64,000 nucleotides of DNA from Siphonodentalium dalli (lineage: Eukaryota > Mollusca > Scaphopoda > Gadilida > Siphonodentaliidae), in NCBI GenBank assembly GCA_032622095.1, contig CP136062.1, positions 200,547,828-200,611,827 of the forward strand, in the 5' to 3' direction. The translations under genes were made by a program, and so were the position numbers. How positions within the stretch are numbered: the stretch's first letter is position 1; the number at the start of each line of letters is the position of its first letter. Below the pieces are notes generated by a model. The model searched no databases and was not told the origin of the DNA. It saw nothing but the letters and a program-made list of their open reading frames with translations. Positions 46,951 through 58,837 of this stretch are shown here, one piece after another.

Positions 46951-48033
46951 TTGAAAGACATTCATATTTACAACATATATTTCAGATACTTTCAAATATA
47001 TGGGGGTATATCGTTGGAGTTCCAACCAGTTACAGACCTGTTTCAGGTAACAGTCAGAATATTCAAGCTCAAGAATGTGCAAAAGGAAAGTCTTTAAGTT
47101 GAGAAAAAATGTGCTCCAAAGTGGGGGATACAGTTGGAAATTTGAAGTTTGACACCCACCCAAACCAAGACCCTCTAGTCACGTCCCTGACATTCCCAAT
47201 CCTGCATCAAGGTGTGATGAATACAGTGTTTGCTTTTACTGAAGCAGCACATCGATACGAGTTCAACGTATTCCCAACTAAAATAAATGTCTAATAATCA
47301 TCATTACATTCGTACTAACGAAGCCATATCACCACTATATATATATGGTGTTATGATTCTGTGAAGAATGCACTGCAAATGATATGAATATGATTATTAT
47401 ATTATAGTAATTATAATTATTATATATACTAATGTCTAATTATCGTAATTACATTCGTATCATTTGTATTACGAAATTCTTAATTGTCATAATTACATTC
47501 GTATTCAGATATTTATAATATAAATGATATATAATATTAATTACAACATAAAACACAAGCTAATTGAAGAAAATGACTCTGAGGAAAGCGCACACCACCT
47601 TCTGTAGTTTTCGGTTGTCAGAATGTTGATTATCCTGTCAAAAATAAGTCAATTACGATTCCATGACACCTACGCACTGGCGCTTTATTTCATCACAACC
47701 GCACACGATGTGTAACCTGTTATCGCAATGGCACTGTGGCTTTTTGTCATGATTTGAAAGCTTTCTGGCATTGTTGTAAATGAGCAGAATACATCGACAC
47801 TGATTGGGGATTAGTAGATGACGTTTTAGCTTTATTGTTCAATATTGTTCACGCTCAAATAAGCTTTTAAATACGCTCTATTCACCAGGTTACTTTCGCT
47901 ATTTTCCCATAGTAAATGCATAGGGAATGTTTTTCAACAATGTTAAACGGGTATTGTGAGCAAATATGTGACAAAACGTCTCTGGTTTTGTTATATATGT
48001 TATCGCAGAGAGCTTGGATCGCCACCTCTCAGG

Positions 48034-48699
48034 ATGAACTCACCACCGTTAATACCAATTAGTGTCACTAATATGCTGGACGCCATGCATGTCACGCCTT
48101 GTCTGAGCTGGTCACTTCATGCTCATAAAGGCGGATACCAGCTGGTTCTGGATTTCCAAACCGGCCCGGCACAGCCCTTTTCAGGGCTCCCTACCGGACC
48201 GGAAAATACCAGATCAGCACGGAAACCACGGCAAAAGATGAACAAGAAAAAGAAGAAAACACCATCAAGGAAAAAAAGAGATGCCGAGAGACTAGCCGCG
48301 TGGAAAGAGAAGAAGGCGACGGATGTTACACCAGCCAGCTCCTCCCATGCAGTAGAGATCCCGGCCCAGTCTGTCCAGGAGATGGAATCACCACCACCAT
48401 CGCCTCCACGGCCAGACATGGACTTCATCCCGAAGACTCCGGATTACATTGAGCCGGAGCCTTCAACTGCAAATCCTACACCATCGGCCTCCGAACAAGC
48501 AACAGATGCCACCAGCCTATGGATTGAAAGTTTTGAAAACGACAGAAAAGAAACTGCTAAATTAATCGCCGACACAGAAGTAGAAATGAAGAAAGCAGAA
48601 GAGTCTAGAATAAAAGCAATGGCAGCCTTTGATAGAATATATCCACCGAAAAGTAAAAACAAGAAAAGAAAAAAGCTAAAAGCAACCAGCAAAAACTAA
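48034..48699 (+). CDS. 221-aa basic/acidic ORF inside a large TIR transposon (unrecognised)
   Basis: An uninterrupted reading frame from ATG 48034 (MNSPPLIPIS) to TAA; 26 further upstream codons are open but lack an ATG. The N-terminal ~60 residues look folded (MLDAMHVTPCLSW, GGYQLVLDFQ), then comes a strongly basic stretch (KKKKKTPSRKKRDAERLAAW), a Pro/Ser-rich acidic middle, a predicted helix (KLIADTEVEMKKAEESRI) and a Lys-rich tail. It resembles small nucleic-acid-binding ORFs that recur in cnidarian and mollusc repeats (a PSRxxRD...RLAAW-type motif), from memory. It lies 325 bases inside the right end of the 45421-49024 element and reads toward that end. It may be an accessory protein of that element or a nested element's gene. 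The intact frame suggests recent activity. Confidence 0.55.
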   Translation: MNSPPLIPISVTNMLDAMHVTPCLSWSLHAHKGGYQLVLDFQTGPAQPFSGLPTGPENTRSARKPRQKMNKKKKKTPSRKKRDAERLAAWKEKKATDVTPASSSHAVEIPAQSVQEMESPPPSPPRPDMDFIPKTPDYIEPEPSTANPTPSASEQATDATSLWIESFENDRKETAKLIADTEVEMKKAEESRIKAMAAFDRIYPPKSKNKKRKKLKATSKN

Positions 48700-49029
48700 A
48701 CATCTCAACCTCACTTTGCCTCCAGTCAGCCTCCGCATCTGAACAGCCTCAACAATCGATCCTCATCGAAGATATCAAGAAAGGGTGAAGGGAATTGCAC
48801 AATGCGTTCCGACCATCCTACCCGGCCTGCGGCCGGAAACTACACAACAACAACAACAAGCAGCAGTGGAAATTCTTTTCTATTCCTTACCTTCAATCTG
48901 TGTTCTTTGAATGTTGTAAATAAAATAACTTCTTCTGACCGGATGTGCACTGGAGCTTCTCACATGCGCACTGGAGCTTTTATCACAAGCGAACCGCTTC
49001 CCACGGAGCAGCTTACCCCCAGTGATAAG

Positions 49030-49400
49030 AATGACCCCAAACTGTGTGTTAGCTGTGATTTGCAAACCCGTTATGCGTGCACAGGTGCTTTAGCCTTTAC
49101 CGATGATGGTATTGAAGTGGATGACAATTTCATATGGATATGGCTGAATATGGACCAACCAACAGTCTCATTCTCATGCAGCAAGGGGAGAGTTGGAAAA
49201 GACTGTTATCAGCATGTGATGTGCCAGTGCTCAGTCTGATGAACGCTGTTCTGACCATGCAGGATTTCTGTGTTGCTGGCGCTAACAGATTGGCCTTGCC
49301 AAGTACATCAAATTCACCACGTGAGTTTATTGAATTAAAACTGTCAATGTTATTTATTTTTCAACTTTCGAATCAAATTGGCCGAGTCTGAACTGTCCCT
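49030..49400 (+). other. Protein-like relic beside the 3.6-kb element
   Basis: Frames read LCVSCDLQTRYACTGALAFT then, after an apparent frameshift, ESWKRLLSACDVPVLSLMNA and end at ACCAC|GTGAGT. Unrecognised; possibly a broken exon or old transposon gene. Confidence 0.3.
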
Positions 49401-49589
49401 CCACGTGCGTGTGTGTGAGAACGAGTGAACATACAGTACAAAACCCTGCAATTTTACGGGGAAAAAAGGATCAATATTAATCTAGAATTTGAAGTGATTT
49501 TCTACATCGGTTAAAGATTTTCTTCAAGTACGACCTTAACACAGTATAGACTTTTCCCGAACATTTTGGTATATAACATGCATGCTTAA

Positions 49590-50049
49590 CCCTTTACCCA
49601 ACAAAACGGTCAAAAATGCCAATTAAAGCTTCAACAGCCTAAAATAGATTCGGTCTGTCTCAATAACACCATACAAATATGTATATCATTGGAACCGGAA
49701 TTCATTGACCACATTGTGATGGTTACAGTTATGCCCTGTGCCAATGCATTATCTTATATATGCGAGTCGACCATAGGTCGTCTCGCATATATAAGAGAAT
49801 GCATTGGCCTAAAAACTTCTTTTTTAACACTTTTTACCATTTTTTCTTACATTCTTTAACAATTTAAAAAAAAATTCTTACACTGATTTTTTAACAATTT
49901 TTATAATATTTTTCTACATTCTTTGACAATTTTATCATTTTTAATATGTGTTAAGCCAATGCATTCTCTTATATATGCGAGGCGACCTATGATCGACTCG
50001 CATATATAAGAGAATGCATTGGCACATGGCCGTTCTGTTGGGTAAAGGG
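49590..50049 (+). mobile_element. Family A TTAA MITE, longer linker
   Basis: TTAA at both ends. The linker between the hairpins is duplicated (CATTCTTTAACAATTT-like units repeat), giving 460 bases. More substitutions than other copies, so probably older. Confidence 0.92.
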
Positions 50050-50053
50050 TTAA

Positions 50054-52530
50054 AGGCACGGGCGATTTTCGTTGCAGAAATATTCATATTTTTTCAAATC
50101 GCCATGAACGGAAGGAATATTAATATATATATAGTTTTGTTCATATGCCAAACATAATCAGCGCGTAAATAGTATATTGTCGCCAAGACGTACGATGGTG
50201 TACGTAAACAAGAGCCTGCTCATGTTACAGAAGTTGTGCTTCTGTTTACATGACACAAGCGCAATTATATTGGTAAATCACACACAAATGATATAAATGC
50301 TCTTTATTATTTCCATATCACGAAAACATTAAAAAAACGCTCTTTATGTTTACCATATCCGGATCTAAACAAAAACCAGGTAACGTAACGTTTTTTTGCT
50401 TTTGTTTACATAACAAAGGAAAACATTTGACAATAACATGCTATTTATGCCATATATCTGATTGGTATAAGAACAAAGTCTGTCTATATTTTACAATTAT
50501 TTCTGTTTATGGCGGTTTTTGACGGAGCTGAATATATTAACAGCATACCCACCACCAACGCCGCCCGTATCTTTAATGGGTATAGGCTACATTTACCAAC
50601 CATCAACAATGAACAATAATTTATTATTCACAATATAACTTTCACAACAGTGATTACCTTGACTGCTACATATAACATTGTAGCAGAGATAAAATCAGCA
50701 TCTGTTAGAACTCACTGATTGATATGGCTTTTTAGTGAGTTTTTTCTTTTAAGTACGAGTGACCCGGCTTCTAATAGTCAGTAAATGACTGCAAGCTGTT
50801 TGCCAAAAGAAGATGACCATTGCGGAATGAAATAAGCCTGCTTAATATCATATAGCTTGAATTGGACAGCCAAATGTGTGATTATGTTTGTTCTGAGCCT
50901 CGATGCCTTAGTGACACGTATACATAATGAATGTCATAATCATGTTTGTAATTATCCAAAAACAACGAGTAGACATCAAAAGTGATCTTTGTTTTTGTGT
51001 CCCTGTAACCGATATATAATTCAATAGATAAAATACATGTTTATGTACGTTAATAATAAAAAATCATGGGACACATTATTTTTACTTTATGATTATAAGC
51101 ATATTCGGCCAGCATATACTACCACAATAGTTACATGTATGACGGAACTCTGTAAAACAAACCAGAAAAATGTGAATGTTCACGAGTTTGCTTAGTAAAA
51201 TTAGAAATGTGGTTTATATATACATGTACCGATAGTCTAGAATCTAGAATGCACTTTTTGTAATTATTGTGGTATTATATGTCAAATGATCAAACTTGAA
51301 TGCTGACAGAAATTTCACTTTATATTTTTCAGCAGACCATGATGCAATAGTTTCTAAAGTTAAAGGTCTTTTCCTACCAACCGTCGGCTCATTTGTGCAA
51401 GGAGCATTCAGTGATGGCCACGAATAAGAAGCTTCCAACATTCAGCAAAAAGCTGGCCCCCTGGAACTGCCTTGTTAGAAAAACTGCTCGATACTATGAT
51501 AATAAGTGCCCAGAGATTTGCGCAACTGAACATTATCGTATATATATCTGACATTGTACCCTGTCAAACTCTGTAAATTGAGTCATCCATGCATTCCATT
51601 TATGTTTGTTATTTGTTAGAATTATTGAATGTTAAATTCAAATTGAGTTTTTTAAGTTTGATTGAATTAAAAATCATATTTTATTATTAAACATTAATAT
51701 TTTGTTCTTATCCACATTGCAACATGTCTTTTAATAGATGAACAAGGGGATCAATTGACAGGATTGATCGGGACTTGTGCTTATAAAGAGAGGGAAATGG
51801 TCCCTACCAATTGCAAAGGACACACTTTAATTATCGAACCCCTGTAATCAAAACACTTGCATCTTCAGAACACTGAAACATTCACTCAGAACATTTATTG
51901 ATATATTGGCCAAATTAGAACACTTCAATAGTGTTCCAAATCTGTTGCATCGCGAAATCGCGCCAGAACGCGTCCGCAGTGATCAATTTGGAACACCATG
52001 CATCTGGTGTTCAAAGGTGGACACATCGTGTGCAAGCAGGGGCGCATCGTGTTCTGTTGTGGACATTATACCGTTCTTATTGGGACACCCACCATATAAA
52101 TATATAGAACACTTAACATTCTGATTGGAACATCCCCATTCTAGTTACGAAACAGGTAAAGTTCTAATTTGAGCACATTATCCTGTAATATAGAACACTA
52201 CGACGCGTCTTGAATTGTTCTAAATCTGTTGCATTTTGGCATTCTAAAATGGCGTGCTGGAGAGTTTTTAGTTTTTAGAGTGTAAATGCGACTTTGTGTA
52301 GTACGGTATGTAACCCATGCAGTGGTCTGGTGTATTTATATTGGTTAATTATCACCTGTCCTATTGTGACATGAGGGGTTGTGGACGGTAGTTCCTCGTT
52401 TATTGTATGCATTGTTTGATATATGTTTGAATTGGTATTGAGATGGTATATATTATAGACTGTTCTGTGGAAAATTAGTAATCTGGATATTGTCCTATAT
52501 GTTGCATGTTGGGGTGGTCCTTAACAAAAA
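50054..52530. other. Intergenic, unassigned
   Basis: AT-rich. 51244-51441 (minus) has a short protein-like frame (WPSLNAPCTNEPTVGRKRP) without family. 51900-52250 contains repeated TGTTCCAAATCTGTTGCAT-type segments of an unknown repeat. Confidence 0.45.
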
Positions 52531-53717
52531 AACACTCTGGTAAACTATGGTAAAAACACTCTGGTATTCTACCAGGTGATTAATAATTGAAAGCAGGTAA
52601 TTTTTCGCTGGTATAATTCATCTGGTCAATGGTCACCATATTATACGCACACATGTAGACCCACCCATGTATTTTAACTCTCTACTAAAATGTCCCCACC
52701 CATGCATTTTACCGGGATGTAAGTATGCATGTGGGATTCTGCTAGAGTAATTATACCATGCAATTCACATCGACATTAGTGTAAAGTTACCTTGGTATCA
52801 GCGAGGTGCGCTTTCATCAGCTTTAACATTTGAGATAACAGATTGGAGGGCAATGGAGTCTATATGAATCACACATGAGAAATGTGTTATTGTGAAATAG
52901 AGTTATCGCTCATATCCGTGTAAAATTGGTTTGCATGGCTCTGCTCTGGTAAAATATGGTAAATTCACTCTTAATTCAGATAGACAGTGATATACTCTGA
53001 TAAAAGCCATGTAAATACATTGTGAGAAAGACATAACCTTGTCTAAATGCACGAAGGCATGATGTACCATACATACATTTTACTCTGTTAAATACAGCTG
53101 TATTACCATTACATACAAAATATTAACCACCATGGGAGGATTGGGAGCCTGGACACCACCTTGCAACGTTATTTCCGTTTTGGACTTAAATATACAAAAA
53201 CCCAACCCACCTAAATTCTTGTCTCTGTTTGAAATACGTTTTGTAGAATCGGTAGTGTACAAAAAAGTCTGAACTGCTACAAGGACAACATACCAGACAT
53301 TATAGTCCAGAAATAGGACTATCAGATTCATACTATATATCATTCCCCTTGTATCACTTATATATTATTGTATGCCATTACCTCACCTCATTCGAAATCA
53401 AACGATACGTGTTACTAGCTGCCACATAACATTAATACTAGAGAATGTAGAACTCAGATATTCACAATATCCATCTCTGATTGGAACTATAACCCATATG
53501 AAAAAGCACTATCGTTGCATGACGACTTTTGATGAAAAGCGATTTTTTTAAGAGCGCTTTTTTCCTCAAATAAATCTATGTTGCCTCAAATAAATCTATG
53601 TTGACTAACTAACGGATGTATTCAGAAAAATACAAACACTTAAAGAGCGTTTTTAAAGAGCGTTTTTCTCCAGAAGAAGTGATTTACTTACAGTATGTTC
53701 TATAATTGCAACAATTC

Positions 53718-54226
53718 GTCGTGAATTCAATGTATCGCGATATACTTATACGCGATACACCATATCGTATCGGATCATGTGTGTCACGATATATACAGTA
53801 ACAAAACTAACGATGTGGGATTTTAAAGGTGGAATCAAGCAGAATGCATACAATTTTATTTTTTTAAAGCTCAACATTTCTGGCAACCTATTAATTTGTA
53901 TTTTAACAAGAACTGACCTTTTTCTGAAATACATATAGATATTCAAGCACAAGTACATATATAGGTCAATATACTTCAGGGAATTTATTGGGTGATTTCA
54001 ATATTGATGGAGCTATGGGCATAAAATTTAAGGGATAAGTTTAAATTTCTGTACTATCAGTATAATATAAGACTGCAGAGACCACACAAACAATTTCTCT
54101 ATTGAATCTTCCACCCAGTCATTTGTATCTTGCGAAACGTATATATATATCGTATCGTCAGAATTGTATCAATACTTATCGTATATATCGTGGAAAACCG
54201 TATCGGTGCAGCCCTGCAATGTTCTG
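53718..54226. mobile_element. Nested element with CGATAT-rich ends
   Basis: The left end is rich in TATCGCGATATAC and ATACGCGATACACC, and the right in CGTATATATCGTGG and ACCGTATCGG, ending GCAGCCCTG. hAT-like in style (compare 36262 and 40460-40505), but no duplication was confirmed. Confidence 0.5.
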
Positions 54227-54229
54227 ATT

Positions 54230-54620
54230 TACATGGGTTTTACCCATACACTAGTATACATGTCCTGTTTCACCAGCATTTTATGAGAGTAAAGTTGAGT
54301 ACACCATGCCTTTACTTGCATGGAATTTACTTTAAGGGTATATCAGTATGTCTTTTTTGCATGGGTGTACATGGCTGTTACCAGATTTTATCATTGTTAA
54401 CCTACCTGACTTTTCCTTGATTTACTTGGAATTTGCAAAGGTATGTCCTTTTTATACACTGACTTTTACGTGGCTTTTACAAGAGTATATAATTGTAAAC
54501 CTGACTTTAGCATGCCTTTACTTCGAGTTTACAAGGGTATCGGTATGTCATTTTGACATCGGTTTTACATGGCTTTTGCAAGAGTTTATCGTTGTAAACC
54601 TGACTTTATATATACTATAG
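54230..54620. repeat. Degenerate tandem array, ~120-bp unit
   Basis: Repeated TTTACNTGGNNTTTAC...GGTAT.TCNGTATGTC...GTAAACCTGACTTT blocks (three to four copies) inside the 52532 element. Confidence 0.65.
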
Positions 54621-55959
54621 CTACCACAGTAGAGCCTGGTAAACCATAGTTTACCGGGCTTTTACCAAACTGTTTTTATTGTAAACTTGACTTTCACCAG
54701 AGTGTTTATATTGTAATCCCGACTTTACTACATTTTACCAGAGTAGAGCCTGCATGGTATATAAACCATATACCGGGATTTTACCAGAGTGTAGAAAAAA
54801 TTGTTATAAAGCCAGTTTTTGTGTCATTTTGACCGGGAATATTTCGACAACAATATATCAAAAATCCGCTAAAATCCGCTTTGGGGAAATTTGTTTACAA
54901 ACATTTGAATACATTTAGGGTATTTCTTCATTATGACACAAAATTTCCGATTGCAGATACATGCAGACAGTTTAATTGTGTGAGTTCGCAAACCACGCAC
55001 CCGTGGAAAGTTTTCGTGGATAATTGCCATATGAGTATACGATAGTACGACCCACTATACAGTATAGGCCATCCGTGCTTTCCACTAATAAAAAAGCGTT
55101 CATTTAGAACTCCAATGCATGCGTGCGTTCCACAATAAAGAGCGCGTTCTACGAGCGTTGGAAGCCATGTGTGCGCTCAAGTAATAAAGTGCATGCGTTA
55201 TCATAGAACGCCATAACGCATGTCACTGCAGTTGTGTAAGCAATAGTTCACATTGTTCGCAGTTGTTTCTCATTTCGATTTTATATATCTAATTGTGAAA
55301 GTAGTAAAAGTTGTTTTTAGGAGTCGGTCACACGTTTCCTGTTGAAACCTAACGGTGACAACATATGCAGAGTCGTTATTTCGTGGGAGAATCCAGATTA
55401 TTGATCATGGATTACACGCCATAGTTCCGTAAATGAACAGACCAGATTACACTCTGTCCAATACAGTTATGTGAACGAACAGACCCTAATCGTTATTTCG
55501 TGGATTTTCATGGATTATTGCAGAATATATACGATCCATATCAAATAATTTTAAATACATAGCTAAATGTGCTGTCGAGTGTATACGTGGATACCTTTAC
55601 TGAAATTAGACATTATTGATAGTAACGCTAGGGACCACTTCGATTGATGGCGAATTTGAAGCTTGTCAATTTCAACATGTTCATTTCATACTTATATTCA
55701 TAAAATGTAGCCCACACGCATGTTGATTTCAACTAAACTCGGCGATTAACGTCATCATTTACCGAATTCGAGTGATCGAACCTGAATGTATCTTCTGCTG
55801 TGTTCGTAATTATATGCTCCTTCTTATTCAAGATATAGTATGATTATATGATATCTATGTATTAACAACTATGTGTATGTACTTTATATTTAGTCTTTCA
55901 AAAAAATCCATATGTAAACTGTTTTGTTTCGTTAAATGCAGTCGTTTCGCGGTCTCTGT

Positions 55960-58312
55960 AGTGCCGAAACGCAAGCATTTGTTTTGGTCCAAATGTTGTC
56001 CATTACTTGGAAAATAAAGCTTACTCAAGATTTTAATTCCGTCCGATGTCAAGCAGAATAACATCGACCATTCCATTGTGCAGGGCGCGTGTCCACGTTT
56101 GGTTATAACACCATTACTGCTCGGACTTGGCATAGAAATGAGCCATGCGTTTGTTTCCAATTGACTAGTGAACGAGTAATCTCGGTTGGGATTCTCTGTT
56201 GCCAACGAAGACGTTGAGAGATACAAGCAATCAGTCAGTTAAACCGAAACACCCAGTCAAATGCTAACTGACTTCACCAATGCCTTGACTCAGTGGGTGA
56301 CCGATAATGTCGACCACAACATAGAAACTATGGATGGCAAGGGGGCCTTCTATGGAATGGGGATGATAGCAATTTATGAATCCACCGCCACTGACCATGA
56401 TATGTGATCATGAGACAAACGCGATTGAGGGTTGATGAGCTCGTGATTGATAAAGGAGTGTCCATCCCTAAATATGTTGATGTTATTGGCAAAGGAATTT
56501 CCAATATCAAATTGAAAACACTTCTTCGTTTGACCACACCCTACACCCTCCCATCTGATCACAGCACGGATCGCATGTGGCACTGAGCATGTTTGTTCAG
56601 TAGGAGTGAAACACCTAGCTCGAACTGATCAGGTTTCATGCAAGGTGCTTGCTCGCTGGACGACACTGGCCGCTGATAAATCAGATGTTCTGTTCCGTCC
56701 CATCATTTACTCTACACTCATGTATATTGAGGAATATGTACGTAGATTGAACAGCCAAACCCCATGTATCCCTTTCGGTCAGAGTTTGTGGTTCAATGCA
56801 GTAAACACAATAACCTCTTAAGTCGATGAACATAGTGTGTTGGCTCGGAGGATTTTATACTGTATATAGTGAGCATCGCCTCGATGATGAAGGGGTTGGT
56901 ACAGTGACCCATGATATATTGAAACGCAGTATCGAAGGTCTTGCTTGATCTCTACCTAGTTGATTATGCGCTTTTCCATAAGTTGATCGCTGAAGTAGTC
57001 CCAGTCGAGAAGGACGTCAGTTCTGCGGACAAAATGAATCGATAAGGGAACAAGATGCCGCAGCAGCATCACAAGTAAAACAGGCCACGTTAATGTTGGC
57101 GAAAACACGAATTGGCAAAGGCTCTGACTGATTTCGTTCTAGAAGTCGAATATTCACAGAAGGGAATTGAGACCATTCTTGGCAGCGTAGCTCTTCTCCG
57201 TGGAGTGAAGTGGGTCAAAAACTCAACATACAAGGAAGTAGCCATGCATTATCTGAAGTAAGTTCGAAAAAAGTATGGCTCGAGTTGCACCGTGTTCGAT
57301 GGTTCGGTCATAGCTCGTCTATTAAAGGTTAAAGATCACGAGCACAGCCGGCGATCTGCAAAAACGTGCCGACGTTCGGGTCACTGAAAAAACAGTGAGC
57401 CACAATAACCAGCAAATTTTCCTCCAAAATGAGAGAAAAAAAAGTCAGTTCATCAAATTGAGGGGCGCCTCTTATCGGGTAATGGGCACGCAGTTCACTG
57501 CAGTGGTGACGTTGATACTCTTGAGAGTTTCCCGTGTCCTAGAGTTTGAATCGCATGGAATACATATCATGGTTATCGCGGACGATACAGATCAGATTCT
57601 TCTTGAGTCGTCACTGGAAATCGAACATGGCCTACAATCTGATGCTCGGAAATCTGGAAAGGTGGTGCTGCCATATAGCGATTCGGCGACACCGTGCATA
57701 CGGCTGGACAATTCACAACTTCCTATATCCTGTTTGCACATGTATGGTGATGCTGTGATACCACCTCTGCATTATTCGGACATGGGAACACGAGTATGCT
57801 CAGAAAGATAAACAAGTCTGCTGAAGTTCGCAAAATATTACTCATGAAGGAGTCTAGTGCAAATCAGAAACCACCGGCTAGGCCGACATGCGGCTTTACC
57901 TTGTGTGTGGTGATAAGAAAGAAGTCTATCTAAATACACTTCGCAATGCCAAGTTTATGAACATGGTATCTTATAGTAAGACTGCGCTAGAGCGCAAAAA
58001 CTCTTATCAATAGAAAGAGTGGCATACTATCACAGCCTCAGAGTTCATCTGCCGGTCATGAATAGGAGAACACCGAATAACGACGTATCGAATCATGAGA
58101 GATGGGGTTGGGGACTTCGTGTCGCGGAACTTGCCCCAGACATGACTGACCAGAATGAAGCCCAAGATGTATTGCTCAAGTCAATACAGTGCAAGTGTAA
58201 GATGACACAAACAAAACATGTGATATGTGTGCACAAATGTGTTATCGCTTGTAGAGAGGGCTGCATTACTTCAAAAGAAATACTAGTAGGAGATGATGAG
58301 GATGAGGTTTAA
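55960..58312 (+). pseudogene. Decayed gene of an uncharacterised invertebrate multi-copy family (DDTD motif, CXC-like tail)
   Basis: Segments in order, in several frames and broken by stops: GACPRLVITPLLLGLG and SRLGFSVANEDVERYKQSV (about 56085-56240); TDNVDHNI, DGKGAF and GMGMIA (56290-56390); RPIIYSTLMY and TPCIPFGQSLW (56690-56800); KDHEHSRRSAKTC-like and NNQQIFLQNER (57330-57440); IMVIADDTDQILL (57560-57610); then MTDQNEAQDVLLKSIQCKCK and Cys residues spaced like a CXC (Tesmin/TSO1) domain, ending acidic (GDDEDEV). I recognise this order from many uncharacterised proteins of hydra, insects and molluscs. The DDTD segment resembles PIN/FEN1-type nucleases, which is inference. Multiple stops and frameshifts make it non-functional. 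It sits centrally between the transposon arms. Confidence 0.7.
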
Positions 58313-58708
58313 GTATATTGATATATCTCATGTATACACAAGTGCCGACATTATGACTCATTTCCATATTCTGGTTATCACTGACCGATTTCTATCAACG
58401 AAATAAAAAATACATAATTGTCATTTTGGTGGTAATCTTTATGGCCATCTTTCTGACTCGCGGGGACCGATATTTGGTCAATGTGACTCCTGTTGAATCT
58501 TCTGTCAAACGTGATGATATTTCTTCAAAGGAAATCTCATTATCACTGCCTGACAAAGGACTAATTCTGTTGTGGGAATATTTTTCATTTTTGGCCGCCA
58601 ACTTGGACGCCATCTTGAATCCTGAATTTTCCCCAAGGCGGATTTGAGCGGATTTTGGATATGTTAATATTCCCGATAGTTTTTCCACACAAAATGATAC
58701 CAAAACCA

Positions 58709-58785
58709 AAACTCCAGGCAGAGTTATCTCTCATCGCTACGCTTTTTTTTTGCAGTGTAACGTAGAGGGCGCTGTATGGAGTTTG
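58709..58785. mobile_element. 77-bp Mutator-like mini-element
   Basis: The ends AAACTCCA and TGGAGTTT are bordered by ACCAAAACC on both sides (58700-58708 and 58786-58794), a 9-bp duplication. It interrupts the right arm of the 4-kb element and shares AGAGTTATCTCTCATCGCT and GAGGGCGCTGTA with the 334-bp element at 7896. Confidence 0.85.
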
Positions 58786-58837
58786 ACCAAAACCAGCTTT
58801 ATAACAACTTTTTCTAGGTTCAACCTCCCAACGACCA

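Larger units (their letters stand above)
45421..49024. mobile_element. 3604-bp DNA transposon: 60-bp TIRs, 5-bp target duplication
   Basis: The first 60 bases (CACTGGGGGTAAGCTGCTCC...) are repeated inverted at the right end with one mismatch, and identity stops abruptly after base 60. Both ends are bordered by ATAAG (45416-45420 and 49025-49029). GCTCCAGTGCGCA-type repeats recur just inside both ends (near 45470, 45923 and 48950-48975), as expected for transposase-binding sites. CAC-starting termini with a 5-bp duplication fit the Transib/RAG-like superfamily better than any other I know, but no transposase core is recognised. The element carries the 48034-48699 ORF. Confidence 0.85.
52532..54791. 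mobile_element. ~2.26-kb element with CACTCTGGTAAA ends
   Basis: CACTCTGGTAAA at 52533 is mirrored by TTTACCAGAGTG ending at 54791; variants of the same motif recur inside both ends (52556, 54640-54730). No target duplication could be read. It contains a palindromic insertion and a degenerate tandem array. Confidence 0.65.
54792..58816. mobile_element. ~4.0-kb inverted-repeat DNA transposon with decayed gene
   Basis: The left end (TTGTTATAAAGC, CGGGAATATT, AAAATCCGCT, TTGGGGAAA, in that order over ~110 bases) recurs inverted at 58625-58816. The right arm is split by a 77-bp mini-element with its own 9-bp duplication. Between the arms lies a broken protein-coding gene. No clear target duplication is visible outside the arms; the left end abuts the TIR of the neighbouring element, so its boundary there is approximate. 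Confidence 0.7.

Noticed and set aside
55855-56226. 123-codon minus frame
   Set aside because: Opposite strand of the decayed DDTD/CXC-like gene, whose plus-strand reading matches a known family order.
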